From: Pseudomonas sp.
Lineage (GTDB): Bacteria > Pseudomonadota > Gammaproteobacteria > Pseudomonadales > Pseudomonadaceae
Direction: 5' to 3'
DNA length: 42,030 nt
Assembly (NCBI GenBank): GCA_016763285.1
Contig: JAESUC010000096.1
Span: forward strand, 1 to 42,030
In this document: positions 32,999 to 41,848 of the stretch, piece after piece
Position numbering within the stretch: position 1 is the stretch's first letter
How the letters are laid out: every line of letters begins with the position of its first letter
Notes under the pieces: model-generated
What the model saw: only the letters and a program-made list of their open reading frames with translations
The model's database searches: none
What the model was told of the DNA's origin: nothing
Made by a program: the position numbers and the translations under genes

Positions 32999-34185
32999 TC
33001 GCGGTTCCTGGTGAGTACCATGAGTGAAATATCGTCTGGCATAACCTTGCCCGGTTGCAAGCCAAAACTGCCCAGCATCGCCTTCATGCTGCCCTCGCAG
33101 CGCTCCACCAACCCCGGCAACTGGGCTTCCTTGTTTCTCAGGGTAGTCCCTTCCACACAGTCAAGCACGCCATCGGAGCATAAAATCAGACTGAAGGCCG
33201 GCGGAAGCGCAATTCGGTGGTTTTCATACTCGGCATCGGCGAACAGCCCGACCGGCCGCCCCTTGCCCTGCAGATAGCGCGCTTCGCCATCGGCGTAGAG
33301 CAGCGGCAACGGCAGATGACCGCCAATACTGTAGGTCAGCGTATTGCTCGACTCATCGATAACGCCACCGAGCATGGTCACATGCTTGCCCAGCTTGCAG
33401 TTGATCAGTCCACGGTTGATATGGCCCAGTACATCCGAGGGTAGAAACTCGATCGGTGCGCTATCACCATGGCGCCGCTGCTCGTATAACAGACGCGTGG
33501 TCATGAATTTCAGCAGCACCGTGGCAAACGCCGACGAGGCGCCATGCCCCGACACGTCCGCCAGGTAGAACGCCAGCTGGGTGTCAGAGATCCGGAAGTA
33601 GTCGACGAAATCGCCGGACAGGTAGAGCGAGGGGATGATACGGCGTTCGAAGGTGTATTCTCCGCTCACCCAGGGCGACTGCGGCAACATGTTCAGCTGC
33701 ACCTGGTGGCCAGCGGCCTGATCGTCCTTGAGTTCCTGCAGCCGATCCTCGAGCTCGCTATTGGCGGCCTCAAGGCGCTCCCGGATGCGGCGGTTCTCAT
33801 TGCGCAGGCGGCTCTGGTCCAGGGTGCGCTTGACCACATGCTCGACCAGCGCCGTATCGGCCATTGGCTGGATCAGATAATCCTGGGCTCCGGCGCGCAG
33901 GGCCTGCACGGCTTCGCTCATGTCCACACTGGCGGCCACGACTATGACCGAGGCATCCGGCACCGCGGAGACCGCGTGCAGTACCGAAGCAAACCCGTCC
34001 TGTTCCGGCAGGTGCAGATTGCACAGCACCAGCTCCGGCCGATGGGTGGTGAACTGTTGCAGACCGGCAACCGCGCCCCCTGCCTGCAGTACGTCAAAGC
34101 CGCAGTTCTGCAATCGGATGGCGATATCACGCCGGAAGGCGTCATCATCGTCGATAACCAGCAAGGTCGTGCCAGTAGGCTGCAT
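32995..34185 (-). CDS. rssB: Response regulator with PP2C (SpoIIE-type) phosphatase output (RssB-like), degenerate receiver
   Basis: 396 residues: an N-terminal receiver (1-125), a short coiled coil (about 128-160), and a PP2C/SpoIIE phosphatase domain (about 185-395) with YLADVSGHG, CSDGVLDC and PDDISLMVL, so the output looks intact. The receiver keeps the acidic pocket (IDDDDAF), but the phospho-acceptor site reads LCNLHLP with Asn56 (codon AAT) in place of Asp. The usual Ser/Thr is Ala84 and the usual Lys before Pro is Gln106. It probably cannot be switched by normal aspartyl phosphorylation. It is likely to dephosphorylate the co-translated STAS protein. Confidence 0.88.
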   Translation of the reverse strand: MQPTGTTLLVIDDDDAFRRDIAIRLQNCGFDVLQAGGAVAGLQQFTTHRPELVLCNLHLPEQDGFASVLHAVSAVPDASVIVVAASVDMSEAVQALRAGAQDYLIQPMADTALVEHVVKRTLDQSRLRNENRRIRERLEAANSELEDRLQELKDDQAAGHQVQLNMLPQSPWVSGEYTFERRIIPSLYLSGDFVDYFRISDTQLAFYLADVSGHGASSAFATVLLKFMTTRLLYEQRRHGDSAPIEFLPSDVLGHINRGLINCKLGKHVTMLGGVIDESSNTLTYSIGGHLPLPLLYADGEARYLQGKGRPVGLFADAEYENHRIALPPAFSLILCSDGVLDCVEGTTLRNKEAQLPGLVERCEGSMKAMLGSFGLQPGKVMPDDISLMVLTRNRE

Positions 34186-34431
34186 AGAGTCCCTACGTCA
34201 ATGCCGACAGCTGAGCAGGCTGCAGGCCACAGGGTGTGTGTATCAAGGTCAGTAACCTGACGTTTTCAAGGGCCAAACAGTACTCCCATCCGCTTGCCCA
34301 GGCAACTGTCATGGCACGATGCCAGAGTGCTTGTGCGCAACTGGGCGTGGAACTAGGATAGGAAGGTCAGGCGAAACCCGAAAGCATGCGCTCAGGATTC
34401 GCTTTAGCAAATCCAGCATGGGAGTCATCGC

Positions 34432-34737
34432 ATGTCGTTTCATGACCAGCAATACAGGGAAAAACGCGATTTCATCCGCATGAGGGTCGAGGCCAGAGCT
34501 ACCCTCAGACTCCATGACAGCGCAGAAACGATTGAAGCCGATTGCCAGGACCTGTCCAGCCAGGGCGTGCAGCTGGTACTCGACCGTCCCCTGGCGGAAC
34601 AGTCGCATCTCAGCCTGAGCATTGCTTCCCCGACGCCCGGCCTCCAGGGGCTGGAGGCCGAAGGTCAGGTCATGCGGTGCGAGGCTATCGACAATGGCCA
34701 GTTCATCGTCGGTGTCTATTTCAACAGCCTGAAATAA
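34432..34737 (+). CDS. PilZ-domain c-di-GMP-binding protein
   Basis: A 101-residue single-domain PilZ protein. The two c-di-GMP contact motifs are visible: the Arg-rich EKRDFIRM (RxxxR type, residues about 10-17) and DLSSQGVQL (D/NxSxxG, about 40-48). It should bind cyclic di-GMP and act by protein contact; the partner is not known. The start is supported by a GGGAG a few bases upstream. It is divergent from rssB and converges on mlaA. Confidence 0.92.
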   Translation: MSFHDQQYREKRDFIRMRVEARATLRLHDSAETIEADCQDLSSQGVQLVLDRPLAEQSHLSLSIASPTPGLQGLEAEGQVMRCEAIDNGQFIVGVYFNSLK

Positions 34738-34766
34738 GACTCGGGACCGTTCTCAGAACGGGTCTT
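34736..34766. terminator. Dyad between convergent PilZ and mlaA genes
   Basis: CCGTT (34747-34751) pairs with AACGG (34757-34761) around a 5-nt loop, extended by AAGAC (34736-34740) with GTCTT (34762-34766). It spans the stop codon of mlaA. With only 15 bp between the two genes it may end transcription from both sides. The T-run is short. Confidence 0.35.
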
Positions 34767-35481
34767 CGACGTCGCCATCCTTGACCTGGAACTCGCGGTT
34801 CTGCAGGAAGGCATTACGCACGAAGCGATAACGGTCGCCCCTGATCAGCTCCTCACGGGACAGCAGACTGGCCCGGGTGTCGATCAGGTCTGTCCCGATA
34901 AGCGTGTTACGTGTCGGCACATGTTCGACCTGTTCTGCATACATATAATTGGCATAACTTTCCGGAACCCGGGCCGCACCATCGCGCAAGGTACTCGGGC
35001 CCAGCAGCGGAAGCACCACATAGGGACCACTGGGAACGCCCCAGGCACCCAGCGTCTGGCCGAAGTCCTCGTCGTTGCGCTGCAAGCCCATCCGCGTGGC
35101 CACATCGAACACACCAACCACGCCTACTGTGGTGTTGAGCAGGAAGCGCGCAGTGTCGATGCCGGCCTCGTGGAGTTTGCCCTGCAACACATTGTGCACA
35201 AAGTTGCGCGGCTCACCCAGATTGCTGAATACATTGCTCACACTGTTGCTGACCGGTTGCGGTACGACAGTATCGTAGGCCTTGGCCGCCGGCTTGAGGG
35301 TAAAGCGATCGAGCGTATCGTTGAAATTGAAAACCACGCGATTGACCGGCTCCCAGGGATCCGGATTGCCTGCTTCGGCGGCATAGTCGTCGTATTCTTC
35401 CTGGGCCATGACCGCACCCGCAGTGCCAACGGAGACCACCCCCGCCAGAATCACTTGCAATGCAAAAGGTACTACCTTCAT
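34753..35481 (-). CDS. mlaA: MlaA/VacJ-family outer-membrane lipid asymmetry protein
   Basis: Removes misplaced phospholipids from the outer leaflet of the outer membrane and passes them to the Mla pathway. 242 residues from the ATG at 35481, which has GGGAG 7 bp upstream. An upstream alternative start would add 11 residues and lose this site. Family stretches include DPWEPVNRVVFNFND (about 41-55), RFLLNTTVGVVGVFDVA, DFGQTLGAWGVPSGPYVVLPLLGPSTLRDG and a final FLQNREFQVK. The leader ends GAVMAQEE and has no lipobox Cys, so this protein looks secreted with an ordinary signal peptide rather than lipidated. No other mla gene is nearby. Confidence 0.94.
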   Translation of the reverse strand: MKVVPFALQVILAGVVSVGTAGAVMAQEEYDDYAAEAGNPDPWEPVNRVVFNFNDTLDRFTLKPAAKAYDTVVPQPVSNSVSNVFSNLGEPRNFVHNVLQGKLHEAGIDTARFLLNTTVGVVGVFDVATRMGLQRNDEDFGQTLGAWGVPSGPYVVLPLLGPSTLRDGAARVPESYANYMYAEQVEHVPTRNTLIGTDLIDTRASLLSREELIRGDRYRFVRNAFLQNREFQVKDGDVEDPF

Positions 35482-35622
35482 ACGGATTCTCCCTGATCTG
35501 GAACCGGCGCACATGGGCTCGGGTACTCAAGCCACTCCGGATAGCCGAAGTGTAATGCAAAAGGCACCCGCAGTTCACCGGTTTAGCTGTGACAGCCTGT
35601 GCCGACAAAGGTGCGGCTCAGC

Positions 35623-35651
35623 GAGACGTGATCGTCGCCGACAGCTATAGT
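35623..35651 (+). promoter_or_regulatory. Candidate promoter for the DUF4404-type gene
   Basis: TATAGT (35646-35651) is a good -10 match. The best -35, GAGACG (35623-35628), is weak but correctly spaced at 17 bp. Transcription would start about 25 bp before the ATG at 35685. Confidence 0.35.
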
Positions 35652-35684
35652 GGACATAGCCAACCACCGTCACAGGAGTCGCTG

Positions 35685-35966
35685 ATGCCCACCCAGCAAT
35701 TGAAGAACCAGCTTGAAGATCTGCAACGCATACTGGCCGAAACAGATCAGCCACTGTCAGCGGAGGAACGGGCCTCCCTGCAACAACTGGCGGACCGGAT
35801 CGAGGCCCGTTTGCTGGCCAGGGAACAGGAAACCGGGACGGAGACCGACGACACCAGCCTTGTGGACAGCGTCAATCTGTCCATCGAACACTTCTATGCG
35901 CGCCACCCCACCGTGGCCGGCACCCTTCAGAGAGTGGTGCAGGCCCTGTCCGACATGGGTATCTGA
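35685..35966 (+). CDS. DUF4404-family small protein
   Basis: A 93-residue, mostly helical, charged protein with no signal peptide or membrane segment. It opens with QLKNQLEDLQRILAE and has a conserved-looking C-terminal motif SIEHFYARHPTVAGTLQRVVQALSDMGI (about 66-93), which I associate with DUF4404. AGGAG at 35674-35678 supports the ATG. A longer upstream reading frame is not supported. Function unknown. It converges on queF with only 6 bp between the stop codons. Confidence 0.82.
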   Translation: MPTQQLKNQLEDLQRILAETDQPLSAEERASLQQLADRIEARLLAREQETGTETDDTSLVDSVNLSIEHFYARHPTVAGTLQRVVQALSDMGI

Positions 35967-35972
35967 CCCGAA

Positions 35973-36809
35973 CTACTGGCGGGCCAACCGGAGATTCTCC
36001 GGAAAGCTCGCTGCAGTGGACCGATAGGGATTGATATCCAGCCCGCCACGGCGCACATAGCGCGCATAGACGGAAAGCTCAGCACCCTTGCCCAGCAGCG
36101 GCAACAGATCGGTGAATATCCGTTCCACACATTGCTCGTGAAAGTCCGAATGCTGGCGGAAAGACACCAGATAGCGCAGCAGTGCCGCATGGTCCAGACG
36201 CTTGCCGGCATAGGTGACCACCACACTGGCCCAGTCCGGCTGGCCGGTTACCGGACAGTTGGACTTGAGCAGATGGCTGTGCAACGTTTCCCGAGCGTAG
36301 CCGCCCGCATCGGCGAGGGCCAGCAGCTCGGCGTCGTAGTCGTAGCGGTCGATACTGACCTCGAGATCGTCGATACACTCACCCGGCAGATGGGCCATAC
36401 CGGCGTTATGCAGCTGCCCCATGGTGAACATGCGCACCATGACAGGCCCCTGGGCGGCCACACTCAGATCCGACTCAAGCGTACGCAATACTTCGGCACG
36501 GTCGCGGAAGACCGTCTGATTGAAGGAATTGAGATACAGCTTGAAAGACTTCGACTCGACAATGCGCCTGGCCTTGAGCGGGAAAACGAACTCGGCCGCG
36601 GCCACTTCAGGCTTGCCTGAGGGCGTCAGCCAGGACAACTCGTAACAGTTCCAGATATCGGCACCGTGAAACGGCAGATCATCAGCCTCAAGCCCCAGCT
36701 CCTGCCATTTCGGCGCGCGCGCGATGGGAAACAGCAGCGAGGGGGTATAGACGCTCACATAAGCACTGCTCTTGCCCAGAGGCGACTGGTCAGCGGGGTG
36801 TTGGGTCAT
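35973..36809 (-). CDS. queF: NADPH-dependent 7-cyano-7-deazaguanine reductase
   Basis: Reduces preQ0 to preQ1 in the queuosine tRNA-modification pathway. 278 residues, the long two-domain (YqfO-less, E. coli-like) form. The substrate-binding [14 protein letters not shown] is at about 85-98, and the catalytic Cys185 with Asp192 lies in [20 protein letters not shown] lies 6 bp before the ATG, and a TATTAT-like -10 sits upstream (complement at 36836-36841), giving a very short leader with no room for a preQ1 riboswitch. The product name is strongly supported. Confidence 0.97.
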   Translation of the reverse strand: MTQHPADQSPLGKSSAYVSVYTPSLLFPIARAPKWQELGLEADDLPFHGADIWNCYELSWLTPSGKPEVAAAEFVFPLKARRIVESKSFKLYLNSFNQTVFRDRAEVLRTLESDLSVAAQGPVMVRMFTMGQLHNAGMAHLPGECIDDLEVSIDRYDYDAELLALADAGGYARETLHSHLLKSNCPVTGQPDWASVVVTYAGKRLDHAALLRYLVSFRQHSDFHEQCVERIFTDLLPLLGKGAELSVYARYVRRGGLDINPYRSTAASFPENLRLARQ

Positions 36810-36883
36810 GTCTTATCTCCTTTCAGACAGGCAGGATAATACCCCCCGCCTGCGCTGCAAGCCAGTCATCTCGGTACGTACAG

Positions 36884-37660
36884 CTATTGCCGCATACCAA
36901 TGCCGCGCGACAGCAGCCAGTAGCTGACGGAATACAGCAACACGATGAATACACCCATCAGTGTCAGGGCTACCGCAATGGGGATGTCCGACACACCAAG
37001 AATCCCGTAGCGGAACGCATTGACCATGTGCAGTATGGGGTTGATCATCGATACCTTCTGCCAGAACTCCGGCAGCATGCTGATGCTGTAGAACACCCCA
37101 CCCAGGTAGGTCAGAGGTGTCAGCACGAAGGTCGGGATGATGGAAATATCATCGAAGGTCTTGGCAAACACCGCGTTGATGAAACCGCCCAGCGCAAACA
37201 CCAGTGACGTCAGGAAAACCACCGCAATGGTCAGGCCCAGGTGCTGCACCTGCAAACGGGTGAAGAACAGCGACATGATGGTCACGATCAGACCCACCGC
37301 CAGCCCCCGGGCCACGCCGCCGAATACATAGCCGAGCAGTATCGTATGCGGGGAGACCGGCGCTACCATCAGTTCCTCGATAGAGCGCTGGAACTTGGTA
37401 CTGAAGAAACTCGACACCACGTTGGAATAGCTGTTGGTGATCACCGCCATCATGATCAGCCCGGGCACGATGTAATCGATATAGGCGTAGCCGTCCATGG
37501 TGCCGATTCGGCTGCCGATCAGGTTGCCGAAAATGACGAAGTACAGCGCCATGGTGATGCCCGGCGGCAGCAGGGTCTGCGGCCAGATCCGGGTGAAGCG
37601 GCGGATTTCCTTGTGCAGAATGGTGTGGAATGCCACCCAGGTCGTGCGCCAGTGAGTCAT
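36884..37660 (-). CDS. ABC transporter permease (YadH-like, ABC-2 type)
   Basis: The membrane part of an ABC exporter, 258 residues with about six hydrophobic helices and ABC-2 family stretches: LPPGITMALYFVIFGNLIGSRIG (about 30-52, described), SSFFSTKFQRSIEELMVAPVS (about 82-102) and LTPLTYLGGVFYSISMLPEFW (about 181-202). Its start overlaps the ATPase gene by 4 nt (ATGA). It resembles E. coli YadH. The substrate is not known; related pairs are sometimes called multidrug or antibiotic exporters without proof. Confidence 0.92.
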   Translation of the reverse strand: MTHWRTTWVAFHTILHKEIRRFTRIWPQTLLPPGITMALYFVIFGNLIGSRIGTMDGYAYIDYIVPGLIMMAVITNSYSNVVSSFFSTKFQRSIEELMVAPVSPHTILLGYVFGGVARGLAVGLIVTIMSLFFTRLQVQHLGLTIAVVFLTSLVFALGGFINAVFAKTFDDISIIPTFVLTPLTYLGGVFYSISMLPEFWQKVSMINPILHMVNAFRYGILGVSDIPIAVALTLMGVFIVLLYSVSYWLLSRGIGMRQ

Positions 37661-38598
37661 GCGGCCGCCCCTTTTGCTTTTTCGGTGTTCTCGTCGACCA
37701 GGGCCAGGAACAGCTCCTCCAGCCGGTTACTGCGGTTACGCATGCTCAGCACGTGCAATCCCTTCTCGTTCAGTTGTGCAAACAGCGCATTGAGTCCCTG
37801 GCTTTTCTCGACCTGAACGACCAGGGTGTGTTCATCGAGCAGACTGCAGGGGTAGCCCTTGAGTTCGGGTGGCTCGTCCATGATGGCCTGGCAATCGAGC
37901 AGGAAGGTCTCGGTATGCAGCTCCAGCAGCAGCTCGCGCATGCTGGTGTTGTGGATGATGCTGCCCTTGTCGATGATGGCGATGTTCTTGCAAAGCTGCT
38001 CGGCCTCCTCCAGGTAGTGCGTGGTCAGCACGATGGTGATGCCGCGGGCGTTGATTTCCTGCAGAAACTGCCACATGGACCGGCGGATCTCGATATCCAC
38101 ACCCGCAGTGGGCTCGTCGAGGATCAGCAGTTTGGGTTCGTGAATCAGTGCGCGGGCAATCATCAGTCGGCGCTTCATGCCCCCGGAAAGCATCCGTGAC
38201 GGCTCGTCACGCTTGTCCCACAACCCCAGGCGCTTGAGGTAGCGCTCGGCGCGCTCCCTGGCTTCTCGCAGGGGAATGCCGTAGTAGCCGGCCTGATTGA
38301 CCAGAATGTCCATGGTCTTTTCGAACTGGCTGAAATTGAATTCCTGGGGCACGATGCCGATGCAGCGCTTGGCGTCCATCAGGTCGGTATCCAGATCGTG
38401 ACCGAACACGCTGACCTGTCCCGAGGTCTTGTTCACCAGCGAGGAAAGAATGCCGATCGTCGTCGACTTGCCCGCCCCGTTAGGCCCCAGCAACGCGAAG
38501 AAATCGCCCTGCTGTACTTCCAGATCCACCCCCTTGAGGGCTTGAAAACTGTTGCCGTAGGTCTTGTGCAGACCTCGAATACTAATGGCTGACGTCAT
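37657..38598 (-). CDS. ABC transporter ATP-binding protein (YadG-like)
   Basis: The ATPase partner of the YadH-like permease. 313 residues. Walker A GPNGAGKST (about 38-46), Q-loop VPQEFNF, signature LSGGMKRR (about 137-144), Walker B LLILDEPTAGVD and the switch His in TTHYLEE are intact. A C-terminal extension of about 90 residues follows the core, as in YadG/DrrA-type proteins. It is co-translated with the permease. The upstream 203-bp gap separates it from divergent fadE. Confidence 0.95.
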   Translation of the reverse strand: MTSAISIRGLHKTYGNSFQALKGVDLEVQQGDFFALLGPNGAGKSTTIGILSSLVNKTSGQVSVFGHDLDTDLMDAKRCIGIVPQEFNFSQFEKTMDILVNQAGYYGIPLREARERAERYLKRLGLWDKRDEPSRMLSGGMKRRLMIARALIHEPKLLILDEPTAGVDIEIRRSMWQFLQEINARGITIVLTTHYLEEAEQLCKNIAIIDKGSIIHNTSMRELLLELHTETFLLDCQAIMDEPPELKGYPCSLLDEHTLVVQVEKSQGLNALFAQLNEKGLHVLSMRNRSNRLEELFLALVDENTEKAKGAAA

Positions 38599-38801
38599 GC
38601 AGTACTTCCCGTCCAGGCAATCGAATAGGCGTATATGGGGTCACGGGAAGGGTAAATCAAGAGCAGTGCACACCGGCAACCTCGCCATCCCCGCTTCGCC
38701 CTTCCCCGCCGCAGAGCTCATCCTGTTACATCACCCGGTTACCCTTGAGCGCCTTCAGCGTCTATGCTGGATGCTGAATTAACGCAATCAAGGAGTGTTG
38801 A

Positions 38802-41270
38802 ATGATGATCCTGCTATGGCTTGTCGGCCTGGTCCTGGGTATCGCCCTGTTGGCGTACATGCGCGCCGGCCTGCTGAACAGCTGCATCGCCGTTGGCGTC
38901 TATCTGCTGGCAATGACAGTCTTCTCATCCGCACACTGGCTGTTCGAGCTGCTCCTCTGGGCGGTCTTCCTGGGCATCGCCATACCGCTGAACATGCCCG
39001 ACTGGCGGCGCTCGGCCATCAGCAAGCCGCTGTTCACCTGGTTCAAGAAGGTGCTGCCGCCCATTTCCGATACCGAGCAGGAGGCCCTTGAGGCCGGTAC
39101 GGTCTGGTGGGACGGCGAGCTGTTCACCGGCCGCCCCGACTGGAACAAGCTGCACAGCTTTCCCAAGCCGGTACTGACCGAAGAAGAAAAGGCCTTCCTG
39201 GACGGCCCGGTGGAAGAAGTCTGCCGCATGACCGACGAATGGGAAGTCACCACTGATCTGCAGGATCTGCCCGAGAAGGTCTGGAAGTTCATTCGCAGCA
39301 ATGGCTTTTTCGGCCTGATCATTCCCAAGGAATATGGCGGCAAGGGCTTTTCCGCCTATGCGCACTCCCAGATCGCCATGAAGCTGGCCAGCCGCAGCGG
39401 GGACCTGGGCTCTACCGTCATGGTGCCCAACTCGTTGGGACCGGCGGAGCTGCTGATGCAGTTCGGTACCGAGGAGCAGAAGAATCATTATCTGCCGCGT
39501 CTGTCTGACGGCACGGATATTCCCTGTTTCGCTCTGACCTCGGCTGAAGCCGGCTCCGATGCGGGTGCCATGCCCGACCGCGGGGTGGTCTGCAAGGGCC
39601 AATGGAACGGCGAGGAAGTAGTCGGCCTCAGGGTTACCTGGGCCAAGCGCTACATTACCCTGGGGCCGGTCGCCACGATCCTGGGGTTGGCCTGCAAGGT
39701 ATATGACCCCGACAAGCTGCTGGGCGAGGAGGAAGAGCGCGGCGTCACTCTGGCGCTGATACCCACCGACACGCCCGGCGTGGAAATTGGCAACCGCCAT
39801 TTCCCGCTTAACGCAGCCTTCATGAACGGTCCCAATTCCGGCACGGATGTGTTCATACCGCTGGAGTATCTGATCGGTGGTCAGGAGATGATCGGCAAGG
39901 GCTGGGTCATGCTGATGAACTGCCTGTCGGTCGGCCGCTCCATCTCGCTACCTGCCGGCAGCACCGGCGGCGCGAAGATGGCCAGCATGACCACCGGCGG
40001 CTACGCACGTATCCGCCGGCAGTTCGGTCTACCGATCGGCGAGTTCGAAGGCATTCAGGAAGCCCTTGGGCGCATCGGCGGCAACACCTATGTGATGAAC
40101 GCTGCCCGCACCATGACCGCAGGCGCTGTGGATCTGGGCGAGAAGCCCTCGGTGCTGTCCGCCGTGGTCAAGTACCACCTGACCGAGCGCATGCGCCAGT
40201 GCATGAACGACGCCATGGACATTCATGGGGGCAAGGGTATCTGCATGGGGCCGAACAACTACCTGGGCCGGGCTTACCAGGCAGTGCCGATTTCGATCAC
40301 CGTGGAGGGTGCGAACATCCTTACCCGCAACATGATGATCTTCGGCCAGGGCGCCATCCGCTGCCATCCGTTCGTACTCAAGGAAATGCAGGCGACCCAG
40401 GATGAGGACGAAACCCGCGCGCTGAAGCGGTTCGACAATCTGCTGTTCGAGCATATTGGCTTCTCGGTCGGCAACGCTTCCGGCAGTCTGTTGCTGGCAC
40501 TGACCGGTGCACGCTTCGTGAAAACGCCTGGCAACAAGCATACCCGCCGGTACTACCAGCAGCTGTCGCGCTTGGCCGCCTCCTTTGCCACCCTGACCGA
40601 CATGACCATGATGATGCTGGGCGGCGAGCTCAAGCGCCGCGAGCGCATCTCCGCACGCCTGGGTGATGTACTGAGCAATCTGTACCTGGCCAGCGCCACG
40701 CTGAAGCAGTACCAGGATCAGGGCTGCCCGGAAGAGGACCTGCCCTTCGTGCAATGGGGTGTGGAAGATCTGTTGGCCAAGACCGAACAGGCCATGCACG
40801 AGATCATTCACAACTTCCCCGATACCCGGGTCGGGGTATTGCTGAGGGTGCTGGTGTTCCCGCTCGGCCGCCACATGTCGCCTCCGGCTGACAGCGTCAC
40901 CGCCGAAGTCGCCAAGCGGCTGATGACACCGGGCGCATCGCGGGACAGGCTGCTGGATGGCTGCTATCAGAGCCAGGATACCGAGGATGCCACCGGTCTG
41001 GTCAACGTCACCCTGCACAAGGTGATCGCCGCCGATCCGCTGGAGGCGCGTATCGCCAAGGCAATTCACAAGAAGGAGCTGCAGGTGGCTCCAGGCGTGG
41101 ATGAAGTCGATGCCGCCGTCGAAGCCGGCGTGATCAGCGCCGACGATGCCGCCCTGATCCGGGACGCACGCGAAGCCCGGGCCGCAGTGATTGCGGTGGA
41201 CGACTTTACCAAGGAAGAAATGACGCCCGCCCGCAAGAAACGCAAGACCGCCAGCGCCAAACCGGCGTAG
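38802..41270 (+). CDS. fadE: Acyl-CoA dehydrogenase, FadE type
   Basis: Carries out the first oxidation step of fatty-acid beta-oxidation (acyl-CoA to trans-2-enoyl-CoA) using FAD. 822 residues, the long FadE class. Two or more N-terminal hydrophobic segments (about 1-65) suggest membrane association. The dehydrogenase core includes GFFGLIIPKEYGGKGFSAYAHS, FALTSAEAGSDAGAMPD and the later ITVEGANILTRNMMIFGQGA with the expected active-site Glu region, then a DUF1974-like C-terminus ending in a Lys-rich tail. AGGAG at 38791-38795 supports the first of two adjacent ATG codons. Two hairpins follow the stop. Confidence 0.97.
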   Translation: MMILLWLVGLVLGIALLAYMRAGLLNSCIAVGVYLLAMTVFSSAHWLFELLLWAVFLGIAIPLNMPDWRRSAISKPLFTWFKKVLPPISDTEQEALEAGTVWWDGELFTGRPDWNKLHSFPKPVLTEEEKAFLDGPVEEVCRMTDEWEVTTDLQDLPEKVWKFIRSNGFFGLIIPKEYGGKGFSAYAHSQIAMKLASRSGDLGSTVMVPNSLGPAELLMQFGTEEQKNHYLPRLSDGTDIPCFALTSAEAGSDAGAMPDRGVVCKGQWNGEEVVGLRVTWAKRYITLGPVATILGLACKVYDPDKLLGEEEERGVTLALIPTDTPGVEIGNRHFPLNAAFMNGPNSGTDVFIPLEYLIGGQEMIGKGWVMLMNCLSVGRSISLPAGSTGGAKMASMTTGGYARIRRQFGLPIGEFEGIQEALGRIGGNTYVMNAARTMTAGAVDLGEKPSVLSAVVKYHLTERMRQCMNDAMDIHGGKGICMGPNNYLGRAYQAVPISITVEGANILTRNMMIFGQGAIRCHPFVLKEMQATQDEDETRALKRFDNLLFEHIGFSVGNASGSLLLALTGARFVKTPGNKHTRRYYQQLSRLAASFATLTDMTMMMLGGELKRRERISARLGDVLSNLYLASATLKQYQDQGCPEEDLPFVQWGVEDLLAKTEQAMHEIIHNFPDTRVGVLLRVLVFPLGRHMSPPADSVTAEVAKRLMTPGASRDRLLDGCYQSQDTEDATGLVNVTLHKVIAADPLEARIAKAIHKKELQVAPGVDEVDAAVEAGVISADDAALIRDAREARAAVIAVDDFTKEEMTPARKKRKTASAKPA

Positions 41271-41275
41271 GCACC

Positions 41276-41296
41276 GGCCGACCTCCCCGGTCGGCC
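41276..41296 (+). other. Hairpin just after fadE
   Basis: GGCCGACC (41276-41283) pairs perfectly with GGTCGGCC (41289-41296) around a 5-nt loop. It has no T-run. It stands 12 bp before the proper terminator and may protect the mRNA 3' end or help to pause polymerase. Confidence 0.5.
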
Positions 41297-41307
41297 ATTC
41301 TCCCACC

Positions 41308-41340
41308 AGGGGCGATGCAAGCCATCGCCCCTGCTTTTTG
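41308..41340 (+). terminator. Rho-independent terminator of fadE
   Basis: A perfect 10-bp stem (AGGGGCGATG at 41308-41317 with CATCGCCCCT at 41323-41332), 5-nt loop, followed by GCTTTTTG. This is a textbook intrinsic terminator. The next gene starts 34 bp later, so its promoter must lie very close to or inside this element, or it is served by read-through. Confidence 0.88.
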
Positions 41341-41373
41341 TTAGACTCCCGCGCATTGCCAGAGGAGTCCGAC

Positions 41374-41778
41374 ATGAATCCAGACCTACCCTACCACCGC
41401 TACCATATGGCCCTGCTCAAGAGTCTGTTTGATACCCTGCGCGCGCAGTCCGTGCTGATGGAGCAGGTGCCCGAGGAAAGCAATATCCTGTTCCTGGAGC
41501 GCTTTGACGAAATGATCGGCCAGCTTGAAGGCGGCGATCATGACGCGCTGCACAGCGGCCAGGACATACTCTGTCAAATCATCAGTCGCTACCCGCAGAT
41601 CGCCCACATGATCCCCCGCGACCTGCTCTGGTACTTCGGCGGCGACTGCCTGCACTTCATGCCCGACGAAGAGATAGCCCAGTACCAGCTGCTCGACGAA
41701 CACCGCGCCGCAGCCGAGGAGCGTGGCGAAGACTTCAACTGGGAACAGGCCCGGCAACTGATTCAGAGCCCGTCATAA
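41374..41778 (+). CDS. PA2817-like conserved protein of unknown function
   Basis: A 134-residue, acidic, soluble helical protein with no signal peptide. It opens with YHRYHMALLKSLFDTLRAQ and contains FLERFDEMIGQLE and RDLLWYFGGDCLHFMPDEEI (about 89-108). I recognise it as the gene that follows fadE in Pseudomonas (PA2817), but no function is known to me. AGGAG at 41363-41367 with a 6-bp spacer supports the ATG. Residues upstream of that start in the same frame are not supported. Confidence 0.85.
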   Translation: MNPDLPYHRYHMALLKSLFDTLRAQSVLMEQVPEESNILFLERFDEMIGQLEGGDHDALHSGQDILCQIISRYPQIAHMIPRDLLWYFGGDCLHFMPDEEIAQYQLLDEHRAAAEERGEDFNWEQARQLIQSPS

Positions 41779-41848
41779 CGCAAGGAGTTGCCACCGCCCC
41801 GCTGGGAATATCGAGTTCCATCTCGACGGCTTTGCGCTTCCCCAAAAC

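Noticed and set aside
36810..36883. preQ1 riboswitch ahead of queF
   Set aside because: The gap is only about 74 bp and the likely -10 box leaves a leader too short for a known preQ1 aptamer.
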